From Artocarpus heterophyllus (Eukaryota > Streptophyta > Magnoliopsida > Rosales > Moraceae), in contig CM046351.1 in NCBI GenBank assembly GCA_025403435.1, forward strand, positions 25,819,730-25,883,729: 64,000 nucleotides of DNA, read 5' to 3'. The position numbers and the translations under genes were made by a program. The notes under the pieces were generated by a model, which saw nothing but the letters and a program-made list of their open reading frames with translations, was not told the DNA's origin and ran no database searches. Shown piece after piece: positions 35,213 to 48,280 of this stretch (position 1 is the first letter of the stretch; each line of letters opens with the position of its first letter).

Positions 35213-38200
35213 TGTTGGAAAAAACAGTGTGAGGTCACAACGAAAATTTTAAAAAATTTTAACATCAGAGTATTTTTCCAAAACACAAGTTTGACATGCT
35301 ATATGTATAAATTAAACAGATCTTACTAACCTCTATGTGCCGAAGAACCTCTGCAATCCGTGAAGAGAAGTGACGTTTCAAAAGAGCCTCAACCAATTGG
35401 TCTTCTTTGGTATTCTCTATCCACTATAGGAGTAAGTGTAGGCTCACACGTACAACTCTTCCATCGGTGACTCTCCTTCCAACCAATCGAGAGAACCCAA
35501 AGCTAGTGTTCGTGATTTGTGAACAAAAGCTCTCAGGGAGTTTTCAGATGCTCACCAAAAGAATATCACTCTTAATCTCTCTATTGATCTGAGTAAATCA
35601 TGAGACTTACTCCCTTTATATAGCAATTGGTCCTAAGGTCAGTCCTTATCAGATTAGGTCTCAAAAACTCAAAACAGAATCAAGCTCGGATCAATATCTA
35701 ATAAGATCCGCGTGAAAACGCGCAATCTTATCTCTCGCTATCGGCAGGCCGAACAGGCCCCATCGACAGACCGAACTGCCGCGTAAATATCTCCTCGAAT
35801 CTTTTTTTTTTTAACCTGATATTCTATAGGATAAAGTCTCAGTTTTGATTCAAATAACCCAATAGAGAAGTTATCTTATCAAAAACAACTTTATCAAGAT
35901 AATCTCTTAAAAAAATAAATCAATTCATAATAATTCTACAAGTTTATCTTGATTTAATTTATCCAATTAAATCAACCGATAAACAGACAAGAATTATCCG
36001 ATCCCAATAATTCAACAAGTTTATTTAAATTAATTTTATTACAAATATTAATTTAACCAATAAACAGACATGAATTATTTGATTCTTTCAAATTTTAAAC
36101 CAATCCGATAAATCCGACATAAGTCACCAATTATTGAAAAAGCACGCCGTATCGTTACAGGATTTTGTGAGCTAGCAAAGGGGACCAAAATGGACCTATA
36201 AAGTTCAAGCTCTCGATAATTATGAAACCCAATATCCTAGATATACATTTCATAATTATCAACTCCAACGCTATTCCACTAAAAGCTTGGAGCTGCACTC
36301 TTGAACTTTATAGAATTACGAAGCCCGTATAGCTAAGTCTCCATGACATATCAAAGTGTATCGTATCCCCATATGATAATCCATAATCAGCTTAAGGACA
36401 AGTTCTGTCTTACCTTCCCGATTATTTTTATCTTACGTTCCATTATCTCACCATTAGAAAACTTACCATCCAAAGATAGTATACCATTCGGTTACACCTA
36501 TGCATCCAAATGGTTGAGCGCTCCAGTTTTCCAATTATAGGATAACGGATATAAGAGGATATCATTACTCCTAAAGATGAGCTATGGATTCCTTATCTAT
36601 AAATAACAAGTCTACGCTATCAAGAGTCATGTCTCCAACGTACCGGCATGCATACCACTATTGAGATGTGAGAGTCACCCTTTGGTACATCAAAAGACAC
36701 AAGTCGAGACAACGGGCTCACTATCTATCTCAGGATTAAGATACAATACAAATGATTGTCTAAAGTAAATCAATTTGCCAAGACAGAATTATTAATCCAA
36801 ATAAATTCACTTGTGTCCTGATCCAACACATCGTCACCTATGACAACGTGTCAATGTTTTCTATTCATGGAGTCCAACTCCAATGGTCAAGACAAACCAT
36901 CTCCCAATAGGGATATAGACAACATAACAATCTTTGCATGAATAAAGCACCCAACTTCATTCCCTCGATTGCGGATCATATGTTTTAGACCATCACCTTA
37001 AGAATCGTGTCTTCTGCATAACCAGTCTATCATAAGCCCAATTCTTAAAGGTTTAGACCGACAGTCTCAGACTACTGTTTGCTTAACATACATTCAACAA
37101 ATATGAATATAAAGATGACAAGTTTTGGTATATACAAATGAATAAATTCTTTATTAATAAAAATGTGTAACGCCCCTATATGGGGGTTAACAGTTTTTAA
37201 TGAATTAAAATAAAAATCAGAAATAAAAGTAAAATCTTAAAAATAAAATTGCCCGGGGCTTAAATGAAAACTTTCAAATCAAAAATAAAAATATAAACGA
37301 CAATTAAACCACAGTTTAATGTAGTACCTTAAATTTAATAATATAAACTGTCGTCATCATCATTTTAACCCTCAACGCATTGTAATACAGTCACAGAAAG
37401 TAACAATTGATGCTTACATTATCATAAAGAACATTCTTAACAATTGAAGCAATCCCAATGTAATATAGCTACATCGCTTTCTCAACTATTTTTCTCGTAG
37501 CCACCTCACACTTAGTGAGTCTTGAAAAGATAAAAATATAAGGGAATGAGCGACACTATGCTCAGTAGAGAAAACCATTACTCACCTTTAGGTTTTTATC
37601 ATTACCACATTAAAACCTGCATGGTTAGTTAATAGTTATCATTATCCAGATTATGAGATTTATTATAATTATATTCTGTGGATAGCATAGTTAATCATTA
37701 CCGAGTTTCATACATATACATATATACAAATATTATAGTTCATCATTATTCCTAGGTACCCACGTTCAATTGAGTATCACTCAACTCATCGAAACCCAAA
37801 TGGGCGCACTTGATCACCCTCTAAACATTCTAAGGGTGTTCCGGTGAGGGGACATCAAGCCCCGAGTCCTCACCAAGTCGATTCCTATACAGTGTGTTCT
37901 GGGACTTTCAATCCAAGGAAGCGTCATCACCTTCCCCCTATTTTACCTTTTAGGGTATTCATGCCCAAAGACGTAACCGCCGCCCTCTTTACATCTCACC
38001 ATTTCTCTATATTTAATCATTATTAATAGAGTTAGTTTTCCTAACCATGCTTCTCAATTTATAATATGTGTCAATTCATTATGTTCCTCGCTGTACAATA
38101 CAAGACGAGTCCATGTCATAGTTTCATATGTGATACTCATATAATATCAGTTCAACATAGATATATATATATTGCGGTAAAATAATCAATTTTAATTCTA

Positions 38201-39590
38201 TAAAAACCTCACAAAAGATGAGTAATAGAATCCCTACCTTTCAAGCTTATCAACAATCTTTTAATCCTGGAATCAATTAACGTTAGCTCCATACTCCCTT
38301 GATCCTAAGGCGTGCATAAGGACAATTAAACTAAAGCACAACATATAACTACATTCATAAATAAATCATGTGTAAACCTATCTTACTAGTATGCCATTAA
38401 AGCTTTTATATAAAGCTCTTTTGAATACCACAGTAAACAATTTTTGTCTTAACACAATATAAAATGTGAACAAGTAATCTATATGTTTTAGTCCCTAATA
38501 AGATTCATCAATCACTTAGGATAATATTAAAAAGGTTGCAAGACATTAAGGAATTAGGTGGTGAGCAAAGATGGGTTCTTGGTTCAGGTTAGCAGCTGGT
38601 ATACCATAATAAACTGACAGGTTTACTAGTTTCCAATCTGAAAATTGAATAATTCATAGAAAATAAAATACAACTCTGATTTAGGTTTATGATAGCTCGT
38701 TAGAAAGCTTAAGATGTTTACTTTTTAAATATGCAAACCAATTTATAAAATTTATTTTAATATAATCCTAGAATTTCAAGAAATAGCCACTGCCTATAGA
38801 GGTATTACAAAGTTTAACAATATAAATTTTCTGTCTAGGGCATATACACTTAGACTTTATACATATGCTCTAAAATAGCAACAAACATATACTTAGGTTT
38901 AAGAACGCAAATTTGAATAATCGTTTAGTATAAAAGAAAATTTATAAATGAAAGACTAAATTTGTTCATAAGATTCTAACCTCGGATTATGGTTAGTTGA
39001 AAGCTTGAAATGGCTTCAAAACAAGTTCCTTGACTTCGGTATGTCTGAAATTCTTGCTCAAATGGGGGTGATGGTGGTTAATTTTTATGGCTGCTTTGAA
39101 GAAGTTCTCTAAGTATTTTGCTTCAGCAAAGAAATGAGAAGAAGAGTGTGGGAACCGTGGAAGAAAAAGGAAGAAAAGATGAAGTCTTTGAAGAGAAGTG
39201 ATAGAAGCAATTATGGAGGAGACATGTTGAAGCATGTCACGGAGGAAATAAAGAAAATGAGGGTCAAGAGTAGTTGGAAAAGATATCCTTATGTCTCATT
39301 CTGGAGACTTTAACGCACATAATGCCAATATGACATTTTTGAGATTTATTAAAAGTTCTAAGGTTTTTCAGTAAACATACTAAATAAATATAAGAGAATT
39401 TTTTTTTAAAAAAAATTAAAATAGATAAAAATAAATATTGTAAAATAAATTTTAAATGAAGCAATTTTTTTTATTGATACACTAAAAATTAATTTAATTA
39501 CCTTAATACCCGTTAGGAAAATAACGGGTGTCACAAAATGTCTCCAAAAACGTATTACATTTTTACTCCTTAGGGCATACATATCTAGCA
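35213..39590 (-). repeat. 5' LTR of element B (about 2.0 kb plus nested insertion)
   Basis: The LTR sequence is 35213-37165 and continues at 39541-39590 after the nested solo LTR. The minus-strand start is TGCTAGATATG, one base from the family TGTTAGA, and the end is CCAACA. Two TCGGCAGGCCGA-type units 22 bp apart lie near 35741-35776. Confidence 0.88.
37166..39535 (-). mobile_element. Nested solo LTR (2370 bp) in the LTR of element B
   Basis: It begins TGTAACGCCCC and ends GGGTGTCACA on the plus strand, with the perfect target repeat AAATG (37161-37165 and 39536-39540). It is the reverse-oriented near copy of 31123-33480, about 90-95% alike by eye. The open frame at 38993-39235 (minus) mirrors that at 31413-31655 (plus); both are leader-like low-complexity sequence and not taken as genes. 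Confidence 0.85.
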
Positions 39591-39905
39591 GTAGAACCAA
39601 AGACGTGGATAATAAAACTTCTTTGATTATATGAAAAGTACTTTATGCATCAAGACTTAATATTACACACATAAAAGAGAATTATCAAATATCATAACTT
39701 TTGCTATCATTTGGCACTAATAGCACTAACTCACTGCACTTCCTTACAAACCTTACTTTAAAAAAAAAATTACCATACCGTACAACACAATGAGCTAAGT
39801 TGTTCAATCTATAGCTGGGGTAGGCCCCCAAATTTTTTATGCATCTAAAGTGTAAAATGCAACACTTGTTGCTCATCCGGTTTGGTAGAAGGATATATGT
39901 GTTAC
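39591..39905. repeat. Duplicated flank segment, unit 1
   Basis: This segment of about 315 bp starts GTAGAACC and matches 61182-61509 almost base for base. Its position directly against the outer LTR of element B in unit 1, and against unique DNA in unit 2, identifies the insertion point of element B. No gene was recognised. Confidence 0.85.
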
Positions 39906-41897
39906 TGTTGAAAAAATAGTACGCAGTGAAATTTTAAAATTTTTTTATATCATAGTATTTTCCAAAACATAAATTTGACACACTACATGCATAAATTAAC
40001 CAGATAGTACTAACATTGTAGATGCTAAAAAGCTACCGCAATTAGTGAAGAGAAGTAACGTTCTAGAAGGTCCTCAACCAACTGGTATTTTTTGCTATTC
40101 TCTATCCTCGATCAGAGTGAGTGTGGGCTCACGTCGTTCAGCTTTTCCCCAGATGACTCTCCTTCCAACCAATTTAGAAATGCCTAAAGATATAATTCGT
40201 GATTTGTGAATGATAGCTCTCTGGGGAGTTTCAGAGTCTCACTAATAGAGTCTCACTCTAGATTTCTCAACTGATCCAAATAATAATGAGACTCACTTCC
40301 CTTTTATAGAGGTTAGGCCTAGGAGCCAGTACTTATCAGATAAGGCCTCAAAAATTTGAATTAGAATCAAATCTAGATCAATATCTGATAAAATTCATGT
40401 AGAAACACGTAATCTTTTTACTGCCCGGTCGGCAGGCCGAATTGGCAGATCGGCGTGCCAAACTTGCGATAAAAAGTTCCCTACGAATCTTTATTTTGCA
40501 CCCGAGATTCTTGGAATAAAGTCTCAGTTTTAATTCAAATGACCCAATAGAGAAGTTATCTGATTAAAACAGTCATATCTAGATAATCTCTAGAAAAATA
40601 AATATTTCTAATAATTCAACAAGTTTATCTTGAATTAGTTTATTCAAAATTAATCCAACCGATAAACAAACATGAATTATTTAATCCCAATAATTCAACA
40701 TGTTTATTTTGAATTAATTTTATCACAAAATTAATTTAACCGATAAACAAACATGAATTATCAGATTTTACCGAATTTCAGCCAATCTGATAAATCTGAC
40801 ATAAGTCATCAATTATTGAAAAAGCATGCTGTATCATTGCAGGATTTTTATGAGCTAGCAAATGGGACCTGATAAACCTATATACTTTAAGCTCCCAATA
40901 ATTATAAAACCCAATATCCCAAATATACATTTCATAATTATCAACTCAAATACTATTCCACTAAAAGCTTGAAGTTACACTCTCGAACTATACAGAATTA
41001 CGAAGCTCGTATAGCTAAGTCTACATGACATATTATAATGTATCGTATCCTCATAAATTATCTATAATCGGCTTAAGGACAAGTTCTGCTTTACCTTCCC
41101 GATTATTTTTATCTTACGTTCTATTATCTCACCATCGAAAAACTTACCATCCAAAGACAGTATACCATTCGATTACACTTATGTATCCAAATGGTTGAGC
41201 GCTCCAGTTTTCTAATTATAGGATAACGCATATAAGAGGATATCAACTACTCCTAAAGAGGAGTTATGGATTCCATATCTATAAATAACAGGTCTACGCT
41301 ATCAAGAGTCATGCCCCCAACATATTGACATGTGTATCACTATAAAATGAGGATGTTACCATTTGGTACATCAAAAGACACAAGTCAGGACAACAGGCCC
41401 ACTATTTATATCAAAATTAAGATACAATACAAATGATTGTCTAAAGTGAATCGATTTCCCAAGACAGAATTATTAATCCAAATACATTCACTTTATGTTC
41501 CAATCCAATGCATCATCACCTATGATAATGTGCTAATGTTTCTATTCACAAAGTCCATCTCCGATGGCCAAGACAGACCATCTTCTAAAAGGAATATAAA
41601 CAACATAATAATCTATACATGAATAAAGCACCAAACTTTATTCCCTCGATTGCGGATCTTATGATTTAGACTGTCACCTTTAGAATCGTGTCTTCCGCAT
41701 AATCTGTCCATCATATGCCCAATTCTTAAAGGTTTAGACCGACAGTCTCAGACTATTGTTTGCTTAACATATATTCAATAAATATGAACATAAAGATGAC
41801 AAGATTTGGTATATTAATAATAAATAAATTCTTTATTGATAAAAATGTCTCCAAAAACATAATACATTTTTACTCCTTAGGATATACATGTCTAACA
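39906..41897 (-). repeat. LTR C, solo or isolated LTR of the A/B copia family
   Basis: About 1992 bp with minus-strand start TGTTAGACATG and end CAACA. It is a more diverged member of the family than A or B. It is flanked by GTTAC on the left and GACCT on the right, so no matching target repeat is visible, and no primer site or purine tract adjoins it. The left flank is identical at the second copy (61505-61509), so C was in place before the duplication. Two TCGGC...GCCGA-type units lie near 40429-40462. Confidence 0.8.
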
Positions 41898-42437
41898 GAC
41901 CTACACTTAGGTTTGGTATATCAATATGTCTACATAGAGCCTAACTTGGTCCTGACGACCGAGATAAACCACCTGCTCAATTGGACTTAAATCCATATTA
42001 CAACTTTATCAAGAATAAAGTGTCTATATTTATTCATAAATTGTGAACTATTAATTTTGACAATTAATCTTGAAATCACATCTTTCTGCATATAAACTCT
42101 ATAATGTAAACTATCTAAGACTTAGTACTAATAGTCATCGTGTCTTTTTTCTTGCTTTCCATACAATTAAAAATGTAAAGTAAATAGGACAATTTCTTTA
42201 TTAAACTTGAAAATTTATATTATTATTTATTAAAAACCAAATATTTGTTGAACACATCAATAGCATTTTAGAATTGCTGTTGGTGGCCTTTGCCACACAG
42301 ACTACAATTTTTTTTTCTTTTGTTGAGCAGAAAATACAGGAAAAGAGAGAAGGAAAGAAATGTTTTTTTTTTCCTTTTTAAGCAAAAAAAAAAACACTGG
42401 TTTTTCATTTTTTTACAATATTCTTTCAATTGATCTT
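41898..42437. other. Single-copy spacer between LTR C and the duplicated unit 2
   Basis: AT-rich, with a poly-T and poly-A stretch near 42310-42410 and no recognised gene. Its counterpart in unit 1 would lie to the left of element A, outside the window. The tandem junction of the duplication may lie here. Confidence 0.5.
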
Positions 42438-43129
42438 GTTTAGTCCATTAATAATTAGGTTTTTAATATTATTCTTCACGTGTTACTAAATTCATTTTAA
42501 TGCTGATGAGTTAGTTTACTTTTGATCCTTGAACTATACAACTTATTCTATTTTGATCCCTAAACTTTAAAACGTCAAAAGTCATGCCCTTAAACTATTA
42601 AACTTGTTCATTTTGACCTTTTTATTCCTAAATCTATTAAATTTTGACGGACTAAGCTACATATGTAAGACCTGAGCGATTAATTATTGATGATCGAGAT
42701 TAAATCTTTTATAATCAAATTTTATGCTTCTCAGACTTAGAAATAAAGGGTTTCATAGGCAAATATATATTTTTGTTGGCTTGAAATTAATAAAAATTTT
42801 GAGGTTTTTTTGGCAAATTATTGAATACAATTAAGCAAAGTTTTATTATTATGTCATTTACATAATTTTCAACTCCAACATTTAGTCATAAAAATCCCAA
42901 GTCTTGTATGTGTCGTGTTCATTATGTACTCATATTATCTAAGTGTTTTTTCTTCTTTGTTATGTTTTTTTCTATTTTAATTCACAACAATACAAGCCCA
43001 ACATTAAGTTATATTATGGAAAAAATTTGGTAAAACTTCTTGAGTCAAAAAAATAAAACATTAAAAAAATTATTAAAAAAAGAAGAAAAAAATTATTAAA
43101 ACTCATATAATGATAATAAAAGAAATTTA

Positions 43130-43304
43130 ACTGCTGTTTGGCGAGTAGTGAGAATTACAATTCTTGCCACAAACTCAGTTATGAACAGTATAAAGTTCTC
43201 ACATGTTACAGTAACAATAAAAAAAATTGCTACAATATAAAACTCTCACATGCTATAGTAAAAGTGGTTTTAACCAACGGTTCCCACTACCTTTCCAAAC
43301 ACCC
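43130..43304. mobile_element. Tourist-like (PIF/Harbinger) MITE, 175 bp
   Basis: Present in unit 2 and absent at the matching point of unit 1 (near 6004-6006), where TTA occurs once. Here TTA flanks both sides (43127-43129 and 43305-43307). The ends are ACTGCTGTTTGGCGAG and, read on the other strand, GGGTGTTTGGAAAGG; they share TGTTTGG. A three-base TTA target repeat and this terminus fit Tourist-type elements. A relative interrupts IDE-like copy 1 at 11315. Confidence 0.75.
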
Positions 43305-46300
43305 TTAGTGATTTTGCTTGAAAACATATATATATATATACACACACACACATACTATATAACGAAAAAGTTAAAATGATAATTTATCTTAATCCGTCAA
43401 TATTTAATAGATTTAGTAATAGAATTACTAAAATATGACAAGTTTTATAGTTCAATAGTGCGACTTGTTATGTTTTAAATTCAAGAGCTAAAAGTGGAGT
43501 TATTAGCTTAAAATCCGTCAATACTTAATGTATTTAGTAATGAAAGAGTCAAAATATGATAAATTATATAATTTAAAGGTGTAATTATTACATTTTAAAA
43601 TTTAGGAGTTAAAATATGATAAGTTTTATGTTGAAGAGCTCAAAATTAACTTAACCCTTATTTTATTAACAAGAGCTGAACTACTTTGTACAAGATAGGG
43701 ACTGTCAAATCAATACAAACATGCTCCAATTGGCAAGTCGGAACTAATGCACATTCTTCTGTAAAGCATAACGTGTTCAATGTACATTATGGCCAGTTGG
43801 AAGCAATCCATACTCAAGGCCTCTTTTAAAACTCTTAGAAGTATTTTACACATAAAAACGATACAAGTATAGTGTTTAGTAAAAGTTTACAAAAAAACAC
43901 TTGTACAAAACTCAATGTATTTTTAAGTTATTTAGAGAAGTTAGAAACTGTCCCATTTGATATTGTTTTCAATTATTTTTGGAAATATTTTTGTACAATT
44001 TTTAAGGTAAAAAATTTAAAACAACTTTTAGTACAATTTCTTAAAATTCTCTTCTTTTTTTTTTAAATAAAATCACTTTATAAACACTATAAAACGGGTG
44101 CTTAACTTTTAAATTTTACTTTTACTTTTGTATTTAAAAACTTTTTTTTAGCTGAGTAGGCTATAATCCACTTCTCTCAGGGGACTGGGCCCTATTAGGT
44201 GGGTCTAAGAGAAGCAAGCTGTAGCCACTCAGGCCATATAACACTGCCCTTATGCGTTTGTTTCAAGCAAAAGTTAAAGTTGTGCTTCATCAATCCTACA
44301 ATGGATCACTTTGTGCATTACATTGGAAGTATACGTTCAATGTACATTACGTTTCACGAATGTGCGAATACGTCTTGTCCAACAACTAGTACAATAATTA
44401 CATCCAGGAAAACCGGAGAACCTATGAAGCAAGTAACTAGTCTACAACTTACCCCTATAGGCATATATGCCATTGGATTAAATATGGACGGTCCAAAAAG
44501 GGTGTGGTTTAAAAACTACAAAAAGAAGGTGACTGACCCTAGACACACCCTATAGGTTATTATCCCTTCTTCGTTTGCCACTTGTTCATTGTGTTGCCTT
44601 CACACCCTTCCACAAAGTGAAGTGACATTTCATTAAAGGTCAAGAAACAAAACACAATGGATGATCACAAAAATTTCTCCTCACGGTCCTCAGCTTCAAA
44701 ATGTAAGACATGTTTTCCCCTATCCATATACTTTGAACAAAAAAAAAAAAACTTCTTCTGTTAGAATTTTTAATAAAAACTAATACATAATCAAAATTTG
44801 GTACATAATTAAAAGTGTTTTTGATAATTTTATTATGTCTAATACTAATTTAAATTGAAGAGGTTATACAATTTAAAAATTTTAATTGCTAAAGAAAATA
44901 AACTTAAAAACCTTATTTTTTTAATTTTTTCTTTCATTTTTATTTGACTGTATTAGGATAAGCTAAAAGTATAATAGTTTACAAATCTGTTCAACGATCT
45001 TTATTATTTTTGTGATATTATGTCATTTATGCTAAGAATTATAATTTAAGGAACTTTTTTTGCTTATAATTTATACTAAATCGGAAGAATAAATATTAAG
45101 TTCTGAAGTTTGAGAAGCATAATATTACAAAGACTATAACGCAAGTGGAATTTTATAAGTAATCCAAATAAAATGACTAGATACCATATCTAGAATTATA
45201 TTAAAAGAGTGAATATGTTTTTCATTATTCATATTTTGATAGTCCAAAACTCTTGCATTTTCGTTTTTATTTACTTTTTTTTTACCTTTCTTTGGTTTTT
45301 TTTTTTTTTAGCTTTTTCATTCTTATTTCTTCTGTTTCTCTTCCCTTTGTTTTTTGTCCTTCCTCCTTTTTTATTTTTATTTTAAGTACTTCATTTTTGT
45401 TTTCTTTCTCACCAGCTTTATCTTACCTATTTTTTCCTTTTCTTTCTTTTTATTAATCATTTTTTTACTCTTTTTTTTCTTTCTTTCTTTTAAAGTTTTT
45501 TAGGCTCTATTTTGTTTACATAGTCTCATATTTGAATCTTTCTTTCTTTTTAACTCTACCTTTTTGATTGTTTACTTTTTTTTACTCTATTAGTCCATCA
45601 TTGCCTTTTATAAACAATGTTTAATTTTGAGAAAATTACATGTTATGTCATACTTTTAAAAATTGTGTTCGTTCATACTACATTTACAAAAATTGTGTCA
45701 CACTGCCACTTATAATATGTCTTCAATTTGTGTAACACTTAAACATATGTGGTATTTATAAAAGTAAATTCCAAAAGCCAACATTTATAAAAAATTCCCT
45801 TTTAATTTTTTCTTTGATTTTTTGGTATTTTTCATTTTTTTTCTTTTTCAAGCTTCACTTTTTCCCTTTCTTTTTTCTTTTTTTTGTGTTTTATTATAAT
45901 CTCCATTTACCTTTTCTTTTTTTTAACACTATTTTTGTGCTATTGTCTCTTTATTTGGTGTGTTATTCTATGTTTTTCTCTTCCTTTTTTGTTGTTTTAT
46001 TGTTTTCTTTTTCTTTATTTTTGGCTCTATTTGTCTACGATTGTCTCTTACCCCAATGTTCTCCTATCTTTTCCCTTTTGGTTCCTCTCTTATTTTCTTT
46101 CCATTTCAACTCTATTGGTCTCTCTCATAGATTTCTTAAACATCCAATATTAACTCTTTTTGAAGTAATCTAATTACTTGTGTATTATAGTTAGTTTCTT
46201 TCATTCCTATCAGGGTCAAATTTTGTGTGTCTTAATATTTATAGGTTTATCTGAATTGAAAAACTAAATCAAAATTTTACTTGATTAATAAAATATATAA

Positions 46301-46562
46301 TTTTGATTCCACAGTTGATAAAATATCTATTTCACACAAAACTAATAAAATAATAACACGTGAGGGTTTTAAAAAAGTAATAAAAAAGTTTTGAAAAATC
46401 TTTTAAAAGTATATATTGGAATTAAAAAAATCAAATCGTGTCACCAGTCTAAATCTTTTTTGTTCCTTTTATTTATTTCTTTTACTACTTTACTCCTCGT
46501 AAAACCCTATCTGTTATACCTTTGCCATATATTGTCTAAAAATGATTAAAAATTTAACAGAC

Positions 46563-47253
46563 TAAGGCCTTCTCTAATCGACTCCATTTTTGTGGCATAA
46601 ACGCCAAACTGGTGTTGAAATCGTCTCCAAGGAGACTCCATTTATTCACGTCAATCTGAAGTGATGAACATGATGACGCCAAATCTTGCATGCCACTATT
46701 CATCCATGCCAATTTAGCTTTTTTTTGTTGTTTTTTAAAGTTCTTTATTTATAAAAAACCCCACAACTTAAATTTATAGTATTTTGAACCCAGCTTCATA
46801 GTTTTTAAAAAGATTAATCACTTTTTGGTAGCAAAAAAATCTTTTATGTCCCAAATTTTTTTTATTATCTCATAGTTAATTTAAATGATGTAAAATTAAT
46901 ATGCAAACTATTGAAATATCAATTACATAAAAGTAAAAACTTCAAATAATTAGGCTAACATTAATTAAAATTAGTCTATTAGTTTTTAGGACTTCATTAA
47001 ATAAAAAAAAATATTATGGGATCAAAATGTAAAAAAAAAATTACACTTAGACATAATTGGTGAAATAGTTAAATTGTAGGGAATTAGTAAAAATATTGTA
47101 AAAAATAAGATGAAATAAAATATTTTTAAAATATTCTTTTTTGGCGTTAAAAATGATGTAATACGTTATAGATGAAATTATTGTTTGATATGACAGTTAT
47201 ACTATTTTAATGTAAAAATTAAACCATTTTTATATTATGGGTTGGAGATGCCT
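46563..47253. mobile_element. Possible non-autonomous inverted-terminal-repeat element (copy 2)
   Basis: Counterpart of 9274-9980. The left end reads AAGGCCTTCTCTAATCGA and the right end on the other strand is AAGGCATCTCCAACCCA. The match between the two ends is slightly better here than in unit 1. No coding capacity. Confidence 0.35.
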
Positions 47254-47612
47254 TAAAAGATCCACATTGTGTGTTTAGTAAATGCCAAAATAATTAGACC
47301 CAAAAGTGAGTGGTCCATATCCTCGTTAGTCATTTACACAACCTTTTCTACTTAAAGCCGAAAATAAAATTTCTTTTTTTTTTTTAATTTTCTTTACAAC
47401 CTACGTTATAAAACTTTAATTACAACTTGTTATAAAACTTTAATTACAAATTAATATATGCATCGCGTGGCTGAATTGATATCTATAAAAACTTTATTTT
47501 TTCCTTCTGTAATTATCATTGAGGTGACAGGATGTACTCAATCATCATTTCAATTTTTGTTCTTCAAGCGAACTTAGCCCTCATCAATTTAGAGATGTTC
47601 TGAAACATTTCA

Positions 47613-48124
47613 TTGAATTCAAAGAATAATATTTTAAAACTGAGAGGTTTAAAAAGCAATTTGCTAAATCCTGAAACGTTTAGGTCAGCAAAAGAATTTG
47701 CCAACTACTACCCTTCTTCCCAACCGAAGACAATTGGATCAGACGATCACAGATGTAAGGCGATGAAAAGAAAACGTCAAGTAAATAAAACTACTGCCGG
47801 GTTAACAATAAGCGATCACGCAGCAGAAACAAATATGGAGACCAGGGCACCAAAAATGCAAACAGGCTGAATGGCATTCGAGTTGCAAGAGGGGAGAGGG
47901 GCTAATTTTCACTTCCAAATATTTTACAAATCCTCTCTCCGCTGAGAAATGAGGTCCCGAGACATTCTTATTCTACCACTAATAAACTACTCGGGACAAT
48001 TTCAAAGGCATCGAGGGACAGCACAAGTCGACAATGATACTATAGCCACCCGAAAATTCGAGAAAGAGGAGGCAAATGTAATTGTTGATTATAATGTTAT
48101 GAATAATGTCCTTTTGATCCCCTA
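47613..48124 (+). pseudogene. Interrupted counterpart of the 170-codon hypothetical frame
   Basis: Same start and same first 85 codons as 10349-10861 with a few changes. TGA then replaces TTA, and TGA/TAG codons occur further on, though the DNA remains closely alike to the end. This supports reading both as non-coding, or this one as a broken copy. Confidence 0.25.
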
Positions 48125-48280
48125 AAAGTTCTTGAAGCAACATATAATTTCTTGATGAATTCTAGACTCACCATATTGGTTGGTTGAGAATTGAGATGGA
48201 TACCCTTCCATGCATTCTCCAAGTTGTTACATCTGCATTCCACAGCTTTCCTGTTAACGTCGTATCAAGGATTATGGGCT

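Larger units (their letters stand above)
28059..39590 (-). mobile_element. Ty1/copia element B, 3'-truncated, with two nested solo LTRs
   Basis: This element is of the same family as A. On the minus strand: 5' LTR 39590-35213 (split by a nested LTR), primer site 35210-35198, leader, gag (split by a nested LTR after eight codons), protease, integrase and reverse transcriptase, ending abruptly in RT after YVDD at about 28059. RNase H and the 3' LTR are missing. The outer LTR flank GTAGA (39591-39595) matches GTAGA at 61182-61186, where the duplicated locus is uninterrupted. The junction at 28059 joins RT to DNA whose unit 2 counterpart continues for 1.09 kb (60093-61181), so a deletion removed the element's 3' end and that flank. 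Confidence 0.9.
42438..47560. other. Duplicated intergenic spacer, unit 2
   Basis: It matches 5334-10290. At its left end GTTTAGTCC is uninterrupted, which is the empty site for element A. It includes a MITE at 43130-43304 that unit 1 lacks, a TA/CA microsatellite near 43328-43352, pyrimidine-rich stretches near 45250-45500 and 45810-46170, and the possible inverted-terminal element at 46563-47253. No host gene was recognised. The frame at 44199-44555 corresponds to 6965-7192 but is extended at its start, and the two differ at several codons. Confidence 0.7.

Noticed and set aside
31123..39535. The pair 31123-33480 and 37166-39535 as the two LTRs of one large element
   Set aside because: They are in opposite orientation with different target repeats, and the DNA between them is copia element B leader and LTR, so they are separate insertions.
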